Assembly: GCA_004802705.1 (NCBI GenBank)
Contig: SGPL01000003.1
Location: 28,628-92,627, forward strand
Origin: Bondarzewia mesenterica
Lineage: Eukaryota > Basidiomycota > Agaricomycetes > Russulales > Bondarzewiaceae
Direction of reading: 5' to 3'
Length of the DNA stretch: 64,000 nucleotides
Shown in pieces: positions 37,859 to 49,876 of this stretch. The notes beneath the pieces were generated by a model. That model saw only the letters and a list, made by a program, of their open reading frames with translations. It did no database searches and had not been told where the DNA came from. The position numbers and the translations under genes were made by a program. The stretch's first letter is position 1. Each line of letters begins with the position of its first letter.

Positions 37859-40800
37859 TTATTTCTTGCTGAGTGCTTGCAACTGCACGTATTCGTAGTA
37901 TCCACCGCGCAGTTCGAGAAGCTCGTCATGTGTGCCCGCTTCGCTCACACGTCCATCCTTGATAAAGTATCTGTGAGACGAGACATCAGTATATAAGATA
38001 AGACAGTAAAGATACTGTATTAGATGACACACATCCGATCAGCGTTTTGGATAGTTGATAGTCGGTGCGCAATAGCGATGGTTGTCCGACCCTTCGCTGC
38101 TGAGTCGAGAGCAGCCTGCACAATCTTCTCCGAATTGGAGTCAAGAGCTGACGTTGCCTGCACTCTCTTATCAGCGTCCAAGTTCTACTCCACTCAACTT
38201 GATGTACTCACTTCATCCAACAGGAGAACCTTGGGATTACGGAGCAGTGCACGAGCAATAGCAATACGCTCTGTCAAAGACGGTGGTCAAACAAAATTCC
38301 AAGACAAGACGAAGAGCGAGGCACTCACGCTTCTGTCCGCCGGACAGCTGCGAGCCTTTCCCACCAACGTCAGTGTCGAAGCCATCGGGTAAGCTCTGGA
38401 TGAACTCCAGAATGTTTGCGTTGCGACAGACTTCCTCGAGCTCCTCCTGGGTAACGTCCTCGGTAGGCCTCGCTGCTCCTAGCAAGATATTGAATTTAAT
38501 CGTGCCAGCATACAGAGTCTGCGAGAAAATATCAGCATGTATACTTTTTTAAGTTGGAAGAGGGTTGTGACATACAGGCTCCTGAGAGACCAAGGCGATA
38601 TTCTTGCGGTACTCCTGGACGTTCATTTCGGATATATCTTGACCATCAAGAAGAACCCTCCCGGCTAAAGGATCATAGAACCGCTCGACGAGTTGGATGC
38701 TTTTTACATCAAACAGTTCATAAGCAACTGACGCGTATTGAAAGGAGCCCGACTTACACAGTACTCTTTCCGCATCCACTGGCGCCGACAAGTGCAATGT
38801 ACGTGCCAGGTTTAACGATAACGTCCAGGCCACGAAGAACGCGCACGCTAGGTCTCGTCGGATAACGGAAGTGCACGTTCTCCAGCTGAATTTCTCCCTG
38901 AACATTCTGAGGAATCTTCCCCTCAGTCGACTCTGCGTCAATTTCAGGCTGCGAGTCCATCAGATGGATGATATCGGACGCTGCTCCCCTTGCTGACGAA
39001 ATGTCGGGCACAAATGAGAAGACATTGCCAGCCTGTATCGCACCGAAGACAGTGCTCTGTTGATAACCATCACCACGAGGATGCACGTCAGTATCCATGT
39101 GTCAATGTTTAAAGCCGAGGCGATCCGCAGACGCGTTGCTTACCATTAAGCCGATGAAGAAGTCGAAGGTCGAGAACTCCTGGAATGAAATCAAACGCGA
39201 GCCGTACCAGAACACGAGGGCGATTACGAAGAACGCGGAGGACTGCGACAAGGAGTAAAGACCGTTGGACCATATAGCTGTCCTGTTCGACTTGAGCATT
39301 GGTTCCTCGAGACTCTCACTGTAAAGCCGTAAGCAATCTGCCTCCCGGGTCAAAGACGCGACCGTGCGAATGGAAGCCGCAGCCTCGCAAGCAAGTTGAG
39401 CAGAATGTTCGTGAGCCGCCTTGTTCTGTTGGTCCTTGAGGACGACAACACGCTATACAAACCACTATGAATCGTGTGTGCACGAGAGTTTGGAAAGTAA
39501 AGGCTCACCAGACGAATGTAGCCAGAAGAGATCAAAAGCGGGATGCAAGCTACAATGATATGGGTAAGCGGAAACCGAGGACATGCATCAACTTTATTGC
39601 ACATACCCAAGCCGACGAGGCCAACCTTCCAAATGAAAATGAGACCGAGAATAAGCCCAAGGACCAAGGTGGCGATACTCTGCACAATTCTAGGAACGCA
39701 ATAGGCATGTCAGAAATTCTCCGTTGTCCGACCGGTCAACAATCACTTACGCTCCCAAAGTGATACCGGCCAACCCATTGATCTTCTGCGGGCCGTCACT
39801 AAGATTCGAAACCAAGCTACCAGTCTAAAAGACGATAACTGAGGAAGGAGCTTCCAGAAGGCAGGTGCGAACTTACACTATTCTCATCCCTATCGAAGTA
39901 TTCGACTACCAAACTATGTCAGCACGCAGACACTTAAATCTCACCAAAACTTACTATCTTGTCTGAGAACGGCGCGGAAACTGAGCGAGCGAAGCTTGTT
40001 CGTGAGTGAAGCGGCAGAGGCAGCAAAATAGAAGTTCTGCATGCCAATCGTGACCATAGAGATGATGGCGATGACGAAGAGCCTTCGTCGAGTTGCGCGT
40101 TAGCATACAAAGGCAGGCCCTGTTAGCAATTAAATGTTACTCACCATAGAGCATTGCGATCACCGGCGTGCCGACGTGCATGGGGATCAGTGAGCGAAAA
40201 TCCAGTAATAGCCTTGGCTAAAGATCATAGAAACAGTCGTCAGTAGAGTTCAATGTAGAATTTCTTTAAGCGATGAAGACTGACACCAAACGATGCCGAA
40301 TGCAGGATATACAGCACCCGTCACTAACCACAACGCCATTAGCAAAACTAATTCTTGACTAAAGATAACAAAGTAGAGATATACGCACTGCAAGCGAAGA
40401 TGGTCCCAAAGACATACTTCTTCCACTCATCCTTGTTGATCTTCGCCATGCGCATGAACAGCTCCGATACCGAATACTCGTGCCCCTCCTTCTCAGACAG
40501 CTCCCGCTTGCGCTGTTCCATAATCGCGCTGGCCAGCGACTGGTGCGTGTTACGACGCCCAAGCGGGATCTCCTCCTCGGCGGCCTTCTCCACATCGTCC
40601 TCGGTCGCTGTGCTCGACGCGGAGTCGACCTCGACGTCCTTCGAGACCAGATCCTGCGTGTCTCGCAGCTTTTGCGCTGCCACGAGGCGCGCGTAAGGCC
40701 CATCTATCTGCAGGAGGTCATTGTGCTTGCCCTTCTCGAGGACGAGGCCGTCACCCATTACGTAGATGCAGTCTGCATCTTTGATGGTCGATAGACGATG

Positions 40801-43321
40801 GGCAATCGTGATGGTCGTGCGTCCTATGATGGAAGTGTGTAAGGTCGTGTCATAAGCGATTACTCAAAGGATGAATAAAATAATCGATGAGAAACTCACC
40901 GGCAGCAGCCTTGTCGAGCGCATTCTGTACGACGCCCTCGGACTGCGTGTCCAATGCTGAAGTAGCCTCGTCCAACAATAGTACCTTCGGATCCGAAACA
41001 ACAGCCCTCGCAATAGCAATACGCTGTTTCTGCCCTCCCGAGAGTAAGAACCCACGCTCGCCGACCATCGTATCGTATCCCAACGGTAACTTTGATATAA
41101 AGCCGTCCGCATTGGACTTGACACAAGCTTCCTTGATCAGCTTAAACTTCTCCTCTTCCGAAATATGCTCGAACGGGGTATTGATCAGTCCGTGCGCGAC
41201 ATTGCCCTTGATGGTCGTCGCGAACAAAGTCGGCTCCTGCGACACAAGCCCGATCTGCGAGCGAAGCCACTTGACGTTAAGTTCCTTGAGGTCTCTGCCA
41301 TCCAGCCGAACAACACCAGATAAAGGATCGTAGAAGCGTTCCACGAGTGAGATGATGGTCGACTTGCCGGACCCAGACGCGCCGACGAGGGCAGCAGTCT
41401 TGCCCGCTGGGAACGTCAGCGTGAGGTCCTTGATAATCGGCACGTCGGGACGCGAGGGGTAGTTGAACTTTATGTGCTCGAGCGAGATCTCACCCATGAC
41501 TTTCTCGGGCTTCAGGCCCTCCTCGTTTGACGAATCGATATCGGGCACGCGATCGATCGTGGCGTACAGCTTGGCAGCTGCACCCCTTCCGTGGGTAATT
41601 GCTAGCGGTCCGGGAAAAGACGAACGCGTAAGTCCCACGCGAAATACGACTTGGCCTGGTGACCTGTATATGCATACCTTGCATCTCAGGCGCCATGAGA
41701 GCCAGAGAGAAAGAGCCAATGAGAATGGCCATAAATACGTTGATAACTTGCCCAGCGGTGGCATGGTGTTCGTTGATGAGCGTGGTACCGAATGAAAAGG
41801 CTGCAAAGCAAGGTGTCAATAACAGACGAACCGATTTAACGGTGAGGATACCCACCAAGCCCATACGATGCGTATATCACAAAGAAAAAGCACGCCAAAC
41901 CTCCCCCATGCCAAACAGCAGCCTTAGCATCGACGAGATAGGCTTGGTGAATTGGCAGGTCGTACAATGTCGCCAGGACCTTTTGCGTGCCAAAGGCCTG
42001 CGCAGTGCGCACGGTGGAGATGACCTCCTCCGCAAGTGAGCCACCATCAGCGACGTGCTTAAGTGACAACCTGATATGATTTAAGTCTGCACAAGCTTTG
42101 CTGGATAAGAAACGGAATACACTTACTGCATATATTTTGAAACGAATTTGTTCATGACAGTGCCGGTAATGGCGATGCAGGGAAGGATAGACGTCATGGC
42201 GAGTGCTAAGCGCCAGTTGCGAATATAGGCCAAGACGAAACCTGTCACGAAAGCTGCCAAAAAATTCACGACAAGAGCGACCTTTTCCGAAATTCCTTGC
42301 TGAACCAGGTCTGAAGACAGAAAAAAATCAGCAAGATCGATTGATAAATACAAGCCAAAAACGCACGGGTATCGGTTTGGATGCGCGTCGCAACCTCTCC
42401 GGCACCAGTCTTGTCAAAGAATGCGATATCCTGACGCAAGATTGACTGAAGATACTTCTCGCGGACGCGTCTCGCGTTGACTTCACCGGTAGAAACCCAG
42501 ACGTACATGTAGATGTACGTGCAGATGAACATGCCAACACCTATTCGATGTTGAGATCTCAGCTAAGCGCCTCGGTGGACCAGGTGATGATGAACACACC
42601 AATGTAGACCAAGTAAGACGAATCTTTGGACGCGGAGCGTCTGAAATTGGCTGCAGCAACAGGAATCTGCTCTTGAGCGCCGGGAACACCAGCGTTAGCA
42701 TTTTCAACAGCTATACCAAATTCAACGAAGTCTTGAGTGAGGTTACCGAACATCAAGCTCATAAGTGGCTGAAGTGCAGGTGTGAGTAGAGAGACGGATC
42801 GAACTCATTAAGCCCGTACCTGAGCAGCTCCAGCAGCGGCAGCGGCAATTAAACCGATGAAATTGCTAATTAACTCGGTCTTTGTGGAGAACCTAGAGAC
42901 TATGTTCAGTGACTGGACACTACTGTATCAGGGAACGTGACGCGAAACACGACTATTCCACAGCATGTTACCAAAACAACCTCTTCTATTCCATGCAGAA
43001 GAGACACTCTACAGTCTTCCGAAACCTTCTCCGAAAGACCGATATTGAGACGTGCAACAACCGATCGCTCTCCTGGCCTCGAGAAGAGGACATGAACCAT
43101 ATAACTCACCGAAACATCTGGGTGAATGAGACTGGAACCAGCTTCTCCTCCGTAGGCTTGACGTTGACACCGTCTACAGCAGTGTGTGTCTCCGATGCGC
43201 TTTCATCAACCTCATTCTCCTTCGCCTTATTTCGGGAGAAAAATCCGCGTTTGGGTTTGGGTGTGGGATGAGTCGGCGGTTGGCTCGACGCCTTTTCGCT
43301 GAAGCCTTCCTCTGTGGACAT
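37859..43321 (-). CDS. ABC transporter, full-length ABCB/MDR type
   Basis: ATP-driven exporter with (TMD-NBD)x2 organisation, like P-glycoprotein and Ste6; likely plasma membrane, exporting hydrophobic compounds or a lipopeptide. Start [10 protein letters not shown] at 43321, stop at 37859-37861 after [11 protein letters not shown]1: about 41800-42900 ([40 protein letters not shown]). NBD1: Walker [13 protein letters not shown]-loop LVSQEPTLF, signature [14 protein letters not shown], Walker [15 protein letters not shown]-loop IAHRLSTI. A charged linker (about 40480-40680) follows. TMD2: about 39100-40430. NBD2: [38 protein letters not shown] and a final [21 protein letters not shown] end. 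All catalytic motifs look intact in both halves. More than 20 short introns interrupt it. The substrate cannot be inferred from sequence; no biosynthetic cluster flanks it. Confidence 0.93.
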
Positions 43322-44774
43322 GATGGAGGGTAGGCCAAACGGCTAGTCCTTGAGGACTTGAATGAACACGGAAAGGTGGGAATGGAGAGGAGGTGGGGAG
43401 GAGTGTGGGGGAGAGTAGAATTAACTTGACGCCTTTACGGTACGAGACAAAGAGCATGCGCCCACGGCCCGCTCGCTCATCTACATTACGTACAATTCAT
43501 TGGCTGCCGACCGGACCAGTGCCGACCTCGATGCGTAACACTTCGCGTACCTCGGTCAGTCACGAAGTCACGGAAACAGGACTCAACCTGACTCAACGAC
43601 ATGCCAAGCAAAGTTGAGTCATGGTCACCAAAATGAAATGTCTCATTGGTTCAGACATATCTCCGATTAAACACCACAGACTAGCACAGACTCTGCCAAA
43701 CCCGCCAAGGCAGATAATTTCCATTCCAAGTGAGTAACACCACTTGAAGGTCCATTTTAGAACATAGCCGCCCAAGGCTATCATATATCCTTCCTCGGAT
43801 CTGAAATTCAATTCAGATCACCAATCACCAATCGCGGGAGCTATTGGCGATACAGTAACATCGCGGAAAAAGAACGTTTAGTCGTGCCGCCTGGTCGCAC
43901 GAAGTCGCAATCTATTCTAATCTACTTGACTCGCACCAGCTACCGCTATAAATACGGTACAAGCGCGAAAAAATATGACTCGAGCTCTCATTTGACAGAT
44001 CGCAGTCGATGCGCTCGAAGGGTCTCTCGCAGCCCTGCAGACATGTACTCAGCAATGTATGTGCCTAGCATATCTAATCCAGAACGACTATCTTCTGGAT
44101 GAGGTCAGCAACGGAGACTATGCCTAGCTGCAGTACAAGCAGCATATCTGATCAAAATAAAATAACGGTCTTCAGTCTCAGACCATACGATGCTGCAATG
44201 AAGGGTCTTCATTGTAATCACATGCTACGCAAACAAGAATTCAAGAGAATGGACCCACGCCGCAGGCATACAGTACACAGGGCAGCCCGAATCCACGGAG
44301 CGCTCAGCATTGCGCCCCCATCAGATTGCGCAGCCAAACGGCCTTTGCATGCCGCCATTGGGACTCGTCATCGTCTGAGTCAACGCCGAGAGGGACAGAC
44401 TGCCTTCCGCAAGCTGGACACAGGTGGACACTCCCAGTCAGCTGGGTGATTCTATCTTTGACCTAAATATAATTGGACGATTAGATGCCGCCAGAGCTGA
44501 GATTGAATCTGCATGTTTGATTCAAAAACGGGCGGTCAAAAATGACGAAGGCCAGTCGCCTGGGCGATATCCTTGCCTACAGGGAGAACCCAAATCAGAC
44601 ACGCTGGCAAGAGCTAGGAGTATTGGATAAGGGAATCTTTTGGAATATTGAGTCGAGCAGGCTGGAAGCAACGGTTGAAAAAGAGCGGCAAAGCTGCACA
44701 CTTTGACATTCCGATACGTGCAACACCAATATATAAGTACACAGCACTGAGGAATTCTATGACGCACTAGAACC
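43322..44774. other. Gene-poor region upstream of the ABC transporter
   Basis: About 1.45 kb. Near 43930-43960 there is a tataaata element. Small frames on both strands (e.g. 44099-44449 on +) have no motif. Contains the transporter promoter and the 3' flank of the reading frame at 44775. Confidence 0.5.
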
Positions 44775-45500
44775 CTATGAGATGAGCATGCCAGTGACCT
44801 CACAATCGACCAAAGCAAGTCTGGCAAATTTGAGTACGCGGATCTTCCTCACCCGAGTGTCGCCGCCTTCTTCTCGTCCTGATTCCTCGGTTTTAAAGGA
44901 CCACGCGTCGAACAAAGTCCGAAGTTTCATAGCCCCGCGCGCGTCACAGTGAACTTTGATATGGTCGGTGTGGAGCAGTCTACGACGGGTAACAATGCTG
45001 GAATGTGTATCAGGCGAGATGGATAGTGGGAGTGCCGCGCTTTCAGAAGGCGGAAGAAAAGGGGTGACGGAAGAAGGGTGCTTGCGGTTTGAGGATGAGG
45101 CATTCGAAGGCGCGACATGGAAGGACACAGAGATGGGACCGAGCTGCGTGCTGGGGCATATACGCTGGACGAGAAAGTCCCAGAACTCACGTACAGAATT
45201 ATGAGTCCAGAGAATATAGTCTTCTGCGTCGTTCGGAGAACAGCCGCGCGACATACCGGTCGACGCGATTTGGGCGGCGGTCGTCCCATCCCAAGGTGGC
45301 GCGCCACGGACGGGGATAATCCATGTAACACGAGATTTGGAAGAAGAAAGGAGGGACTCGATGGAGGAACTTGTATATGGAGAAATTGGAACAGGCGCGA
45401 CGCGGCTGTAGGTGGGCACTATTGGGCCTTTCGCATCGGCTTCGAGCGCTGAGACCTCATGGGGGATGAATGGTGCTGAATGGTAATGAGGCTGAAACAT
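44775..45500 (-). CDS. Uncharacterised 241-codon frame just downstream of SLX1
   Basis: Single uninterrupted frame from MFQPHYHSAPF (45500) to GMLIS, stop at 44775-44777. The protein has a Ser/Pro-rich stretch, then a section that looks globular: RVTWIIPVRGAPPWDGTTAA, DYILWTHNSVREFWDFLVQR, and a C-terminal HIKVHCDARGAMKLRTLFDA...RVLKFARLALVDCE. I do not recognise a domain. Only 31 bases separate its ATG from the stop of the SLX1 gene on the same strand. Those 31 bases run gtaaaatag...aaactag, so removing them would join both frames in phase. It may therefore be the true C-terminus of the SLX1 product rather than a separate gene. Confidence 0.55.
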   Translation of the reverse strand: MFQPHYHSAPFIPHEVSALEADAKGPIVPTYSRVAPVPISPYTSSSIESLLSSSKSRVTWIIPVRGAPPWDGTTAAQIASTGMSRGCSPNDAEDYILWTHNSVREFWDFLVQRICPSTQLGPISVSFHVAPSNASSSNRKHPSSVTPFLPPSESAALPLSISPDTHSSIVTRRRLLHTDHIKVHCDARGAMKLRTLFDAWSFKTEESGREEGGDTRVRKIRVLKFARLALVDCEVTGMLIS

Positions 45501-45531
45501 TGTGAGACCCTAGTTTCATTCAACAAGGAAG

Positions 45532-47698
45532 CTATTTTACCAAAGGAATGATTCTGCACAATGACTGGGCGGCATTGTCGGGTTTGATACGCTTAGGTGG
45601 ATGTTCGGGGGACGCGCATTCTTCCGGGTGTTGTACCACAGGAACCCGCATAGGGAACGTCGGAGCCTGTCTGGAAGAAGAGCGCAGCAAGTCGTCGACG
45701 TTTGTGCTCAAGAAGGGATCAAGTGCATCCAAGGTAAAGGTCTCAAGTGCATCCAAGTCCGCGATTGGGGTTTCCCAATCTTTCAGATTGCTCCCAGACA
45801 AAGTCGGTTTCACCTCAATGCGTGGCGGGGGACGCGCCCATACGAACAGGGCCCCTGTTGTTCCTGAATCAACAAACCATCAGCGGGCGCTAATTCCGAG
45901 AGCTAAGGAGCCACTCACGGAGAAATCTCGCCGTGTCTCCTTTCGGTTTTACTGGCACCCAACCATCCGACCGAGATGCGATGGCTGCAAATAAACGGCC
46001 CTGCTTCAACAGGACGTTGCCATTGACGTAATCTTCTGTTGAATTGTCAGATTGAAGTGTGCGGAGGAAGTGAACAGTGATATTTTCGTGAGACGGTGCG
46101 AAAGAGATATCATGCCCTTCATCCTCATTGATATCGTTCGAATATAATGATTCTTCCCGAGAGGAGACGGTTTCTGCATTGATCTTGGTATGATATGATC
46201 GTTTTGAAGTCTCGCCAAGTCGCGCCTCCTTCGATCGGCGAGAAAACTTCTGGCTGGATGAATCTTTCAAGCCTGTCAAGAGACATGTGAGCTAATCAGC
46301 AACATTTCAATCCCCGGAATACCACGCTCACTGAAATCAGGAACATCGTCGTCCATGACGTCGCTAGCGGGAGACGCTGCTCTGGTTCTCCTTTTCTTTG
46401 CAGGTTTCTTACCTGTCGATTGGAGAACAGATGAGGCAGTAAGCTCTTCTTCCTCTTCCTCTCGTGCGGACCCGAACATCTCTCCCTCATCATCCGAAAT
46501 TTCTGCCTCCGAGAGCGCTTTCACAGCGTGTCTCCGATAGCAACCCTTCACAACGTCACCCCACAACGTATACGAGCGGCAGGTGGGACAGTGCCCGCCG
46601 CGCGGGATCATATTCGTGCCGTCGTGCTCAGAATCGACGAAGTGTCTAGAGAGACAACTCAGATGAGAAACTGCAGTGCATCTGGCGGAAGGGCAAAGGG
46701 CAGTTGCGAGCGGATCCTGTCAATGACGACCCGATAATGTTAACACACTCCAGATTGCACTAGATTACGAGAATATAGAATTAACTGACGGTAGGGTACG
46801 TGTGCATCGGCTGATGGCAAACTGCGCAGTTCAAGAGCTTCCCAGAAGCAAGAATGGCATTGTGTTTGTTCAGATGTGCAGACGTGAATTGCTCTGGGAT
46901 ATAGACATGAGCGATGCCGGAAGGGACGATGGGAAAATGACGCAATGGTTACCATCAGAGACATCGATTGGTTCATGCCTGCCAGAACCCACCTCTCCTG
47001 AGTTGCCATCTACGCCTTCAAGTTCTATCTCGACTCTGACGCCCGCAGGTAAAAGCGGTACAGACCCTTTTCTACCTTTGGTCGTACCATCCCAGGCTTC
47101 GATAGCGTCATTTGTGAAGAGTTTGACGTGCAAAGGCCATGTGTTGTAGGGCTGACACGAAAGCATAGTGCGAACAACTCTGTCACGGTAGTCAGTCAGG
47201 AGCAGATGCTATGCTAGCTATAGAGACAGTGACAGACTTGGTAAGATGAGGCATCTTCCTTGAGCGACTGAACAACGGCTTTCCCTCTTCATCGCGAAGT
47301 TGCCGAGATTTATGGTGATGTTGCCACGCCCACTCGAACTGCAAGGCAGTTAATCTGGACGGAAATCCATAGACGATCATCTGCATCACCCATGGGCGGT
47401 TGCGGACGGTCTTATGTGCACCCTGCGCAATTTCTCCGTTGTGTTGACTAGTCCCAGAGTTGATTTAGATCAAAAGCCATTCACAGCTGGAAACCTTACC
47501 GTATCCGACGAGAGGGGTTAGGTGTGCTTCCAATGTAGATCCTAAACAAGGGAACATCATGATATTTTCGTATCGACCTTGACCAAAATGCATGCACACG
47601 TACGCAGTTGGCACACAGACAGACTTGAGTAGGTAGCATGCATAAAAGGCAGGAAATCGATGGTTAGCTAGAGATGACCTGGAATTTGTAGTAGCCAT
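45532..47698 (-). CDS. SLX1: Structure-specific endonuclease SLX1 with long C-terminal extension
   Basis: Catalytic subunit of SLX1-SLX4, which cuts branched DNA (flaps, replication forks, Holliday junctions) in the nucleus. On minus from MATTNSRSS (47698), removing GT-AG introns gives the GIY-YIG nuclease: [51 protein letters not shown], with the catalytic Arg and the metal-binding Glu of ALQFEWAWQ. The middle is as in SLX1: [20 protein letters not shown]. Then the C4HC3 zinc finger: [51 protein letters not shown]1 usually ends soon after this finger. Here an acidic linker ([11 protein letters not shown]), a basic [11 protein letters not shown] and about 230 more residues follow in frame ([31 protein letters not shown]) to a stop at 45532-45534. 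The extension is unrecognised. Confidence 0.88.
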
Positions 47699-48280
47699 GA
47701 TGAAGCCTTGTGAAACTTGTTTGGAATTGCTATTTGACTCGTGCACCTGAGCAAGATGATTCATTGGCAAAAGTGTGCGAGACTGACAGGAGAAAACAAT
47801 GCAGTAGCGTCACATACCTCTTTTCACTGCTTTTCAAATTTCAGTTTAACCAACTAATAATTATGGATATCTCACCGACTGAATGTCCATGAGTCCACAA
47901 GCTCCAAAAAGCACAGTTAGACGTCGTACTTATCAGAAAGGGCTCAGAAAGGCTTCCTTGCAATTCGATCAGAGCACGGTTCGCGCGCGACTCGTGAGCG
48001 CGTGAGCGTATAAATGCGAAGTCGACTCGATCCTACTTATGTCATCAGAACGAAAAGTGAGCTGAAGTTTGAGCGACCATATGAGCGCTTGCCGCGCTCG
48101 GACGTGTGGTCGCGCGACGCGCATGGGCGCTTGCTGCAGTACTTGCCGACTACTTGCCGCCCGGCGACCTGCACAGCCGAGCGAACTCACATGTACATTT
48201 GGGATGGCTTCCCCGCACAACTATGCACTCATCGTTTTGATCTTATCCACTAACACCAATATTATTTAAGAACACATACC
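47699..48280. other. Divergent promoter region (SLX1 / dehydrogenase)
   Basis: About 580 bases between divergent genes. cgtataaatg at about 48006-48015 on + is a TATA candidate but is 270 bases from the dehydrogenase ATG, which would imply a long or spliced leader. No supported gene inside. Confidence 0.5.
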
Positions 48281-49876
48281 ATGGCAAACAATCAGGGTAT
48301 CCGCCTCTTCCTGTGGACTTTGGAAGGCTCGCGCTAACTGATACCTATGCCGCAGATCTCAGTATCTCGAATTTGTTTGATGTTCAAGGAAAGACCGGTA
48401 AGTTTCACTCAGGTTGCTCAAAGTCTTGAAACGCTTTAAATTGACGATAGGCTCAAAATAGCTGTCATTACTGGAGGTGGCTCTGGAATAGGCGCTATGA
48501 TCGCAGAAGCGTTCGTCCGAAACGGAGCCAAGGTTTACATTGCGTCGCGCAAAGAAAATCAGTTGAAAGAGGTGGGTGATGCTGGCACTCAGTGCATATT
48601 GAATTGCATTAAGAGAACACTGGATCAGGTCTCGGACTATCTGAACAAGACAGGGCCTGGTTCTTGTCAGTATATCATTGCAGATATCAGCGTAAGCAGA
48701 CCACACCATCCCATTCCAGTACAGTCTGAGTTTATCGGTTTCCAACAGTCCAAAGCGGGCTGCGATCAGCTGGTTGACGCTGTTAAGGCGAAGGAATCTA
48801 AGATTCACATATTGGTCAATAATTCCGGGCTTGCGTGGGGCGCGCCATACGACAAGTACTCTGAACATACGCATGGATGCAGCAGTTACTGATGAATAGC
48901 CTCCCACAGATTTCATGAAAAAGAGGGATGGGACCGCCTTATGGCAATCAACGTCAAGAGTATTTTCTATCGTACGCCCTTCATTTTCTCGCTATTTGTG
49001 GAACAGGCTTAAGTTTCATTCTGCTAGTCACGTCTGGGTACGGCTATGTAGTTCTCCAATTTTACAGACATCGTTTCATGCTCTATTCAGGTTCACAGAA
49101 CTCCTTGCGAAGGACTCAACCAACACCAATCCTGGTCGTGTGATTAACATGTCTTCTGTCGCCGGTCTCTCGCCAGTAGCAGAAGGAAGTCGTGTATCGG
49201 CTCCAGGCACTGGTCTTTGGAGTTGTCAGTTGCTTTTCGTATGCCCCTCGAATTGTCATGTTTTGACTCTTTGTTCAAGATCACACTAGCAAGGCGGCAG
49301 GTACATCCTCGAAACATTCGGTGTGACGCGACCATTACTTATTTTGCGCCTTGTTTGCCAGTCAATCATTTGACTTCACAGCTAGCTGTCACTCTGGCCA
49401 GACGATACATCACGTAGGTCTGCGTAAACTTTGTTAGAGTTTTTTTTTTTTTTTTTTGTGATCTAACGCACCGTTTGCAGAGTCAACGCTATTCTTCCAG
49501 GGTTGGTCTCTCTTTGTTATGTTCAATGTTCTTTCCTTTGCTCATGTATCTGCAGAGTGTTCCCTTCCAAGATGACTAGTTTCGGTTTCAAGCGTGCTGG
49601 CGGGACTGATAACATGGCTGCCGGCCATCCTTTCGGTGAGCCTCCCGCTCTTTTTATCTCTATGCTCTTCTCAGGCCTCAGCAGGCCGCGTTGGTGAACC
49701 ACGCGATATGGCTGGCGTAGGTCTGTGCAGATTGATTTGCTCTTCTCCGGATTACCAGGTTCATAGTCATGTCTATAGCTCTCTTCCTTGTGAGCCCCGC
49801 TGCGGCATACGTGACTGGCGCGCATATCGTCCTCGATGGCGGAGGCCTTATTGCGGGAGGCAAGGCACATCTCTAG
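48281..49876 (+). CDS. Short-chain dehydrogenase/reductase (SDR)
   Basis: NAD(P)H-dependent oxidoreductase of the classical SDR family, resembling fungal 3-oxoacyl-ACP-reductase/RhlG-like enzymes; substrate unknown. Start MANNQ (48281) in a short first exon, then NLFDVQGKT and the cofactor motif AVITGGGSGIGAMIAEAF. Later motifs: NNSGLAWGAP (variant of NNAG), AINVKSIF, GRVINMSSVAGL with the catalytic Ser, and the YxxxK motif as S-YHTSK-AA, whose Tyr codon is split by an intron. Then NHLTSQLAVTLARRYITVNAILPG, GRVGEPRDMAG and YVTGAHIVLDGGG, stop at 49874-49876. About ten introns, one of which contains 18 T in a row. All catalytic residues are present, so it should be active. It is divergent from SLX1 with no obvious functional tie. 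Confidence 0.9.
49440..49457 (+). repeat. Poly-T run inside an SDR intron
   Basis: Eighteen consecutive T shortly before the acceptor of an intron whose next exon begins agtcaacgctattc. It acts as an extreme polypyrimidine tract; its length is prone to slippage and sequencing error. Confidence 0.9.

Noticed and set aside
43322..44774. Possible transposon or gene in the spacer upstream of the ABC transporter
   Set aside because: No terminal repeats, transposase or reverse-transcriptase motifs could be found, and the short frames lack protein character.
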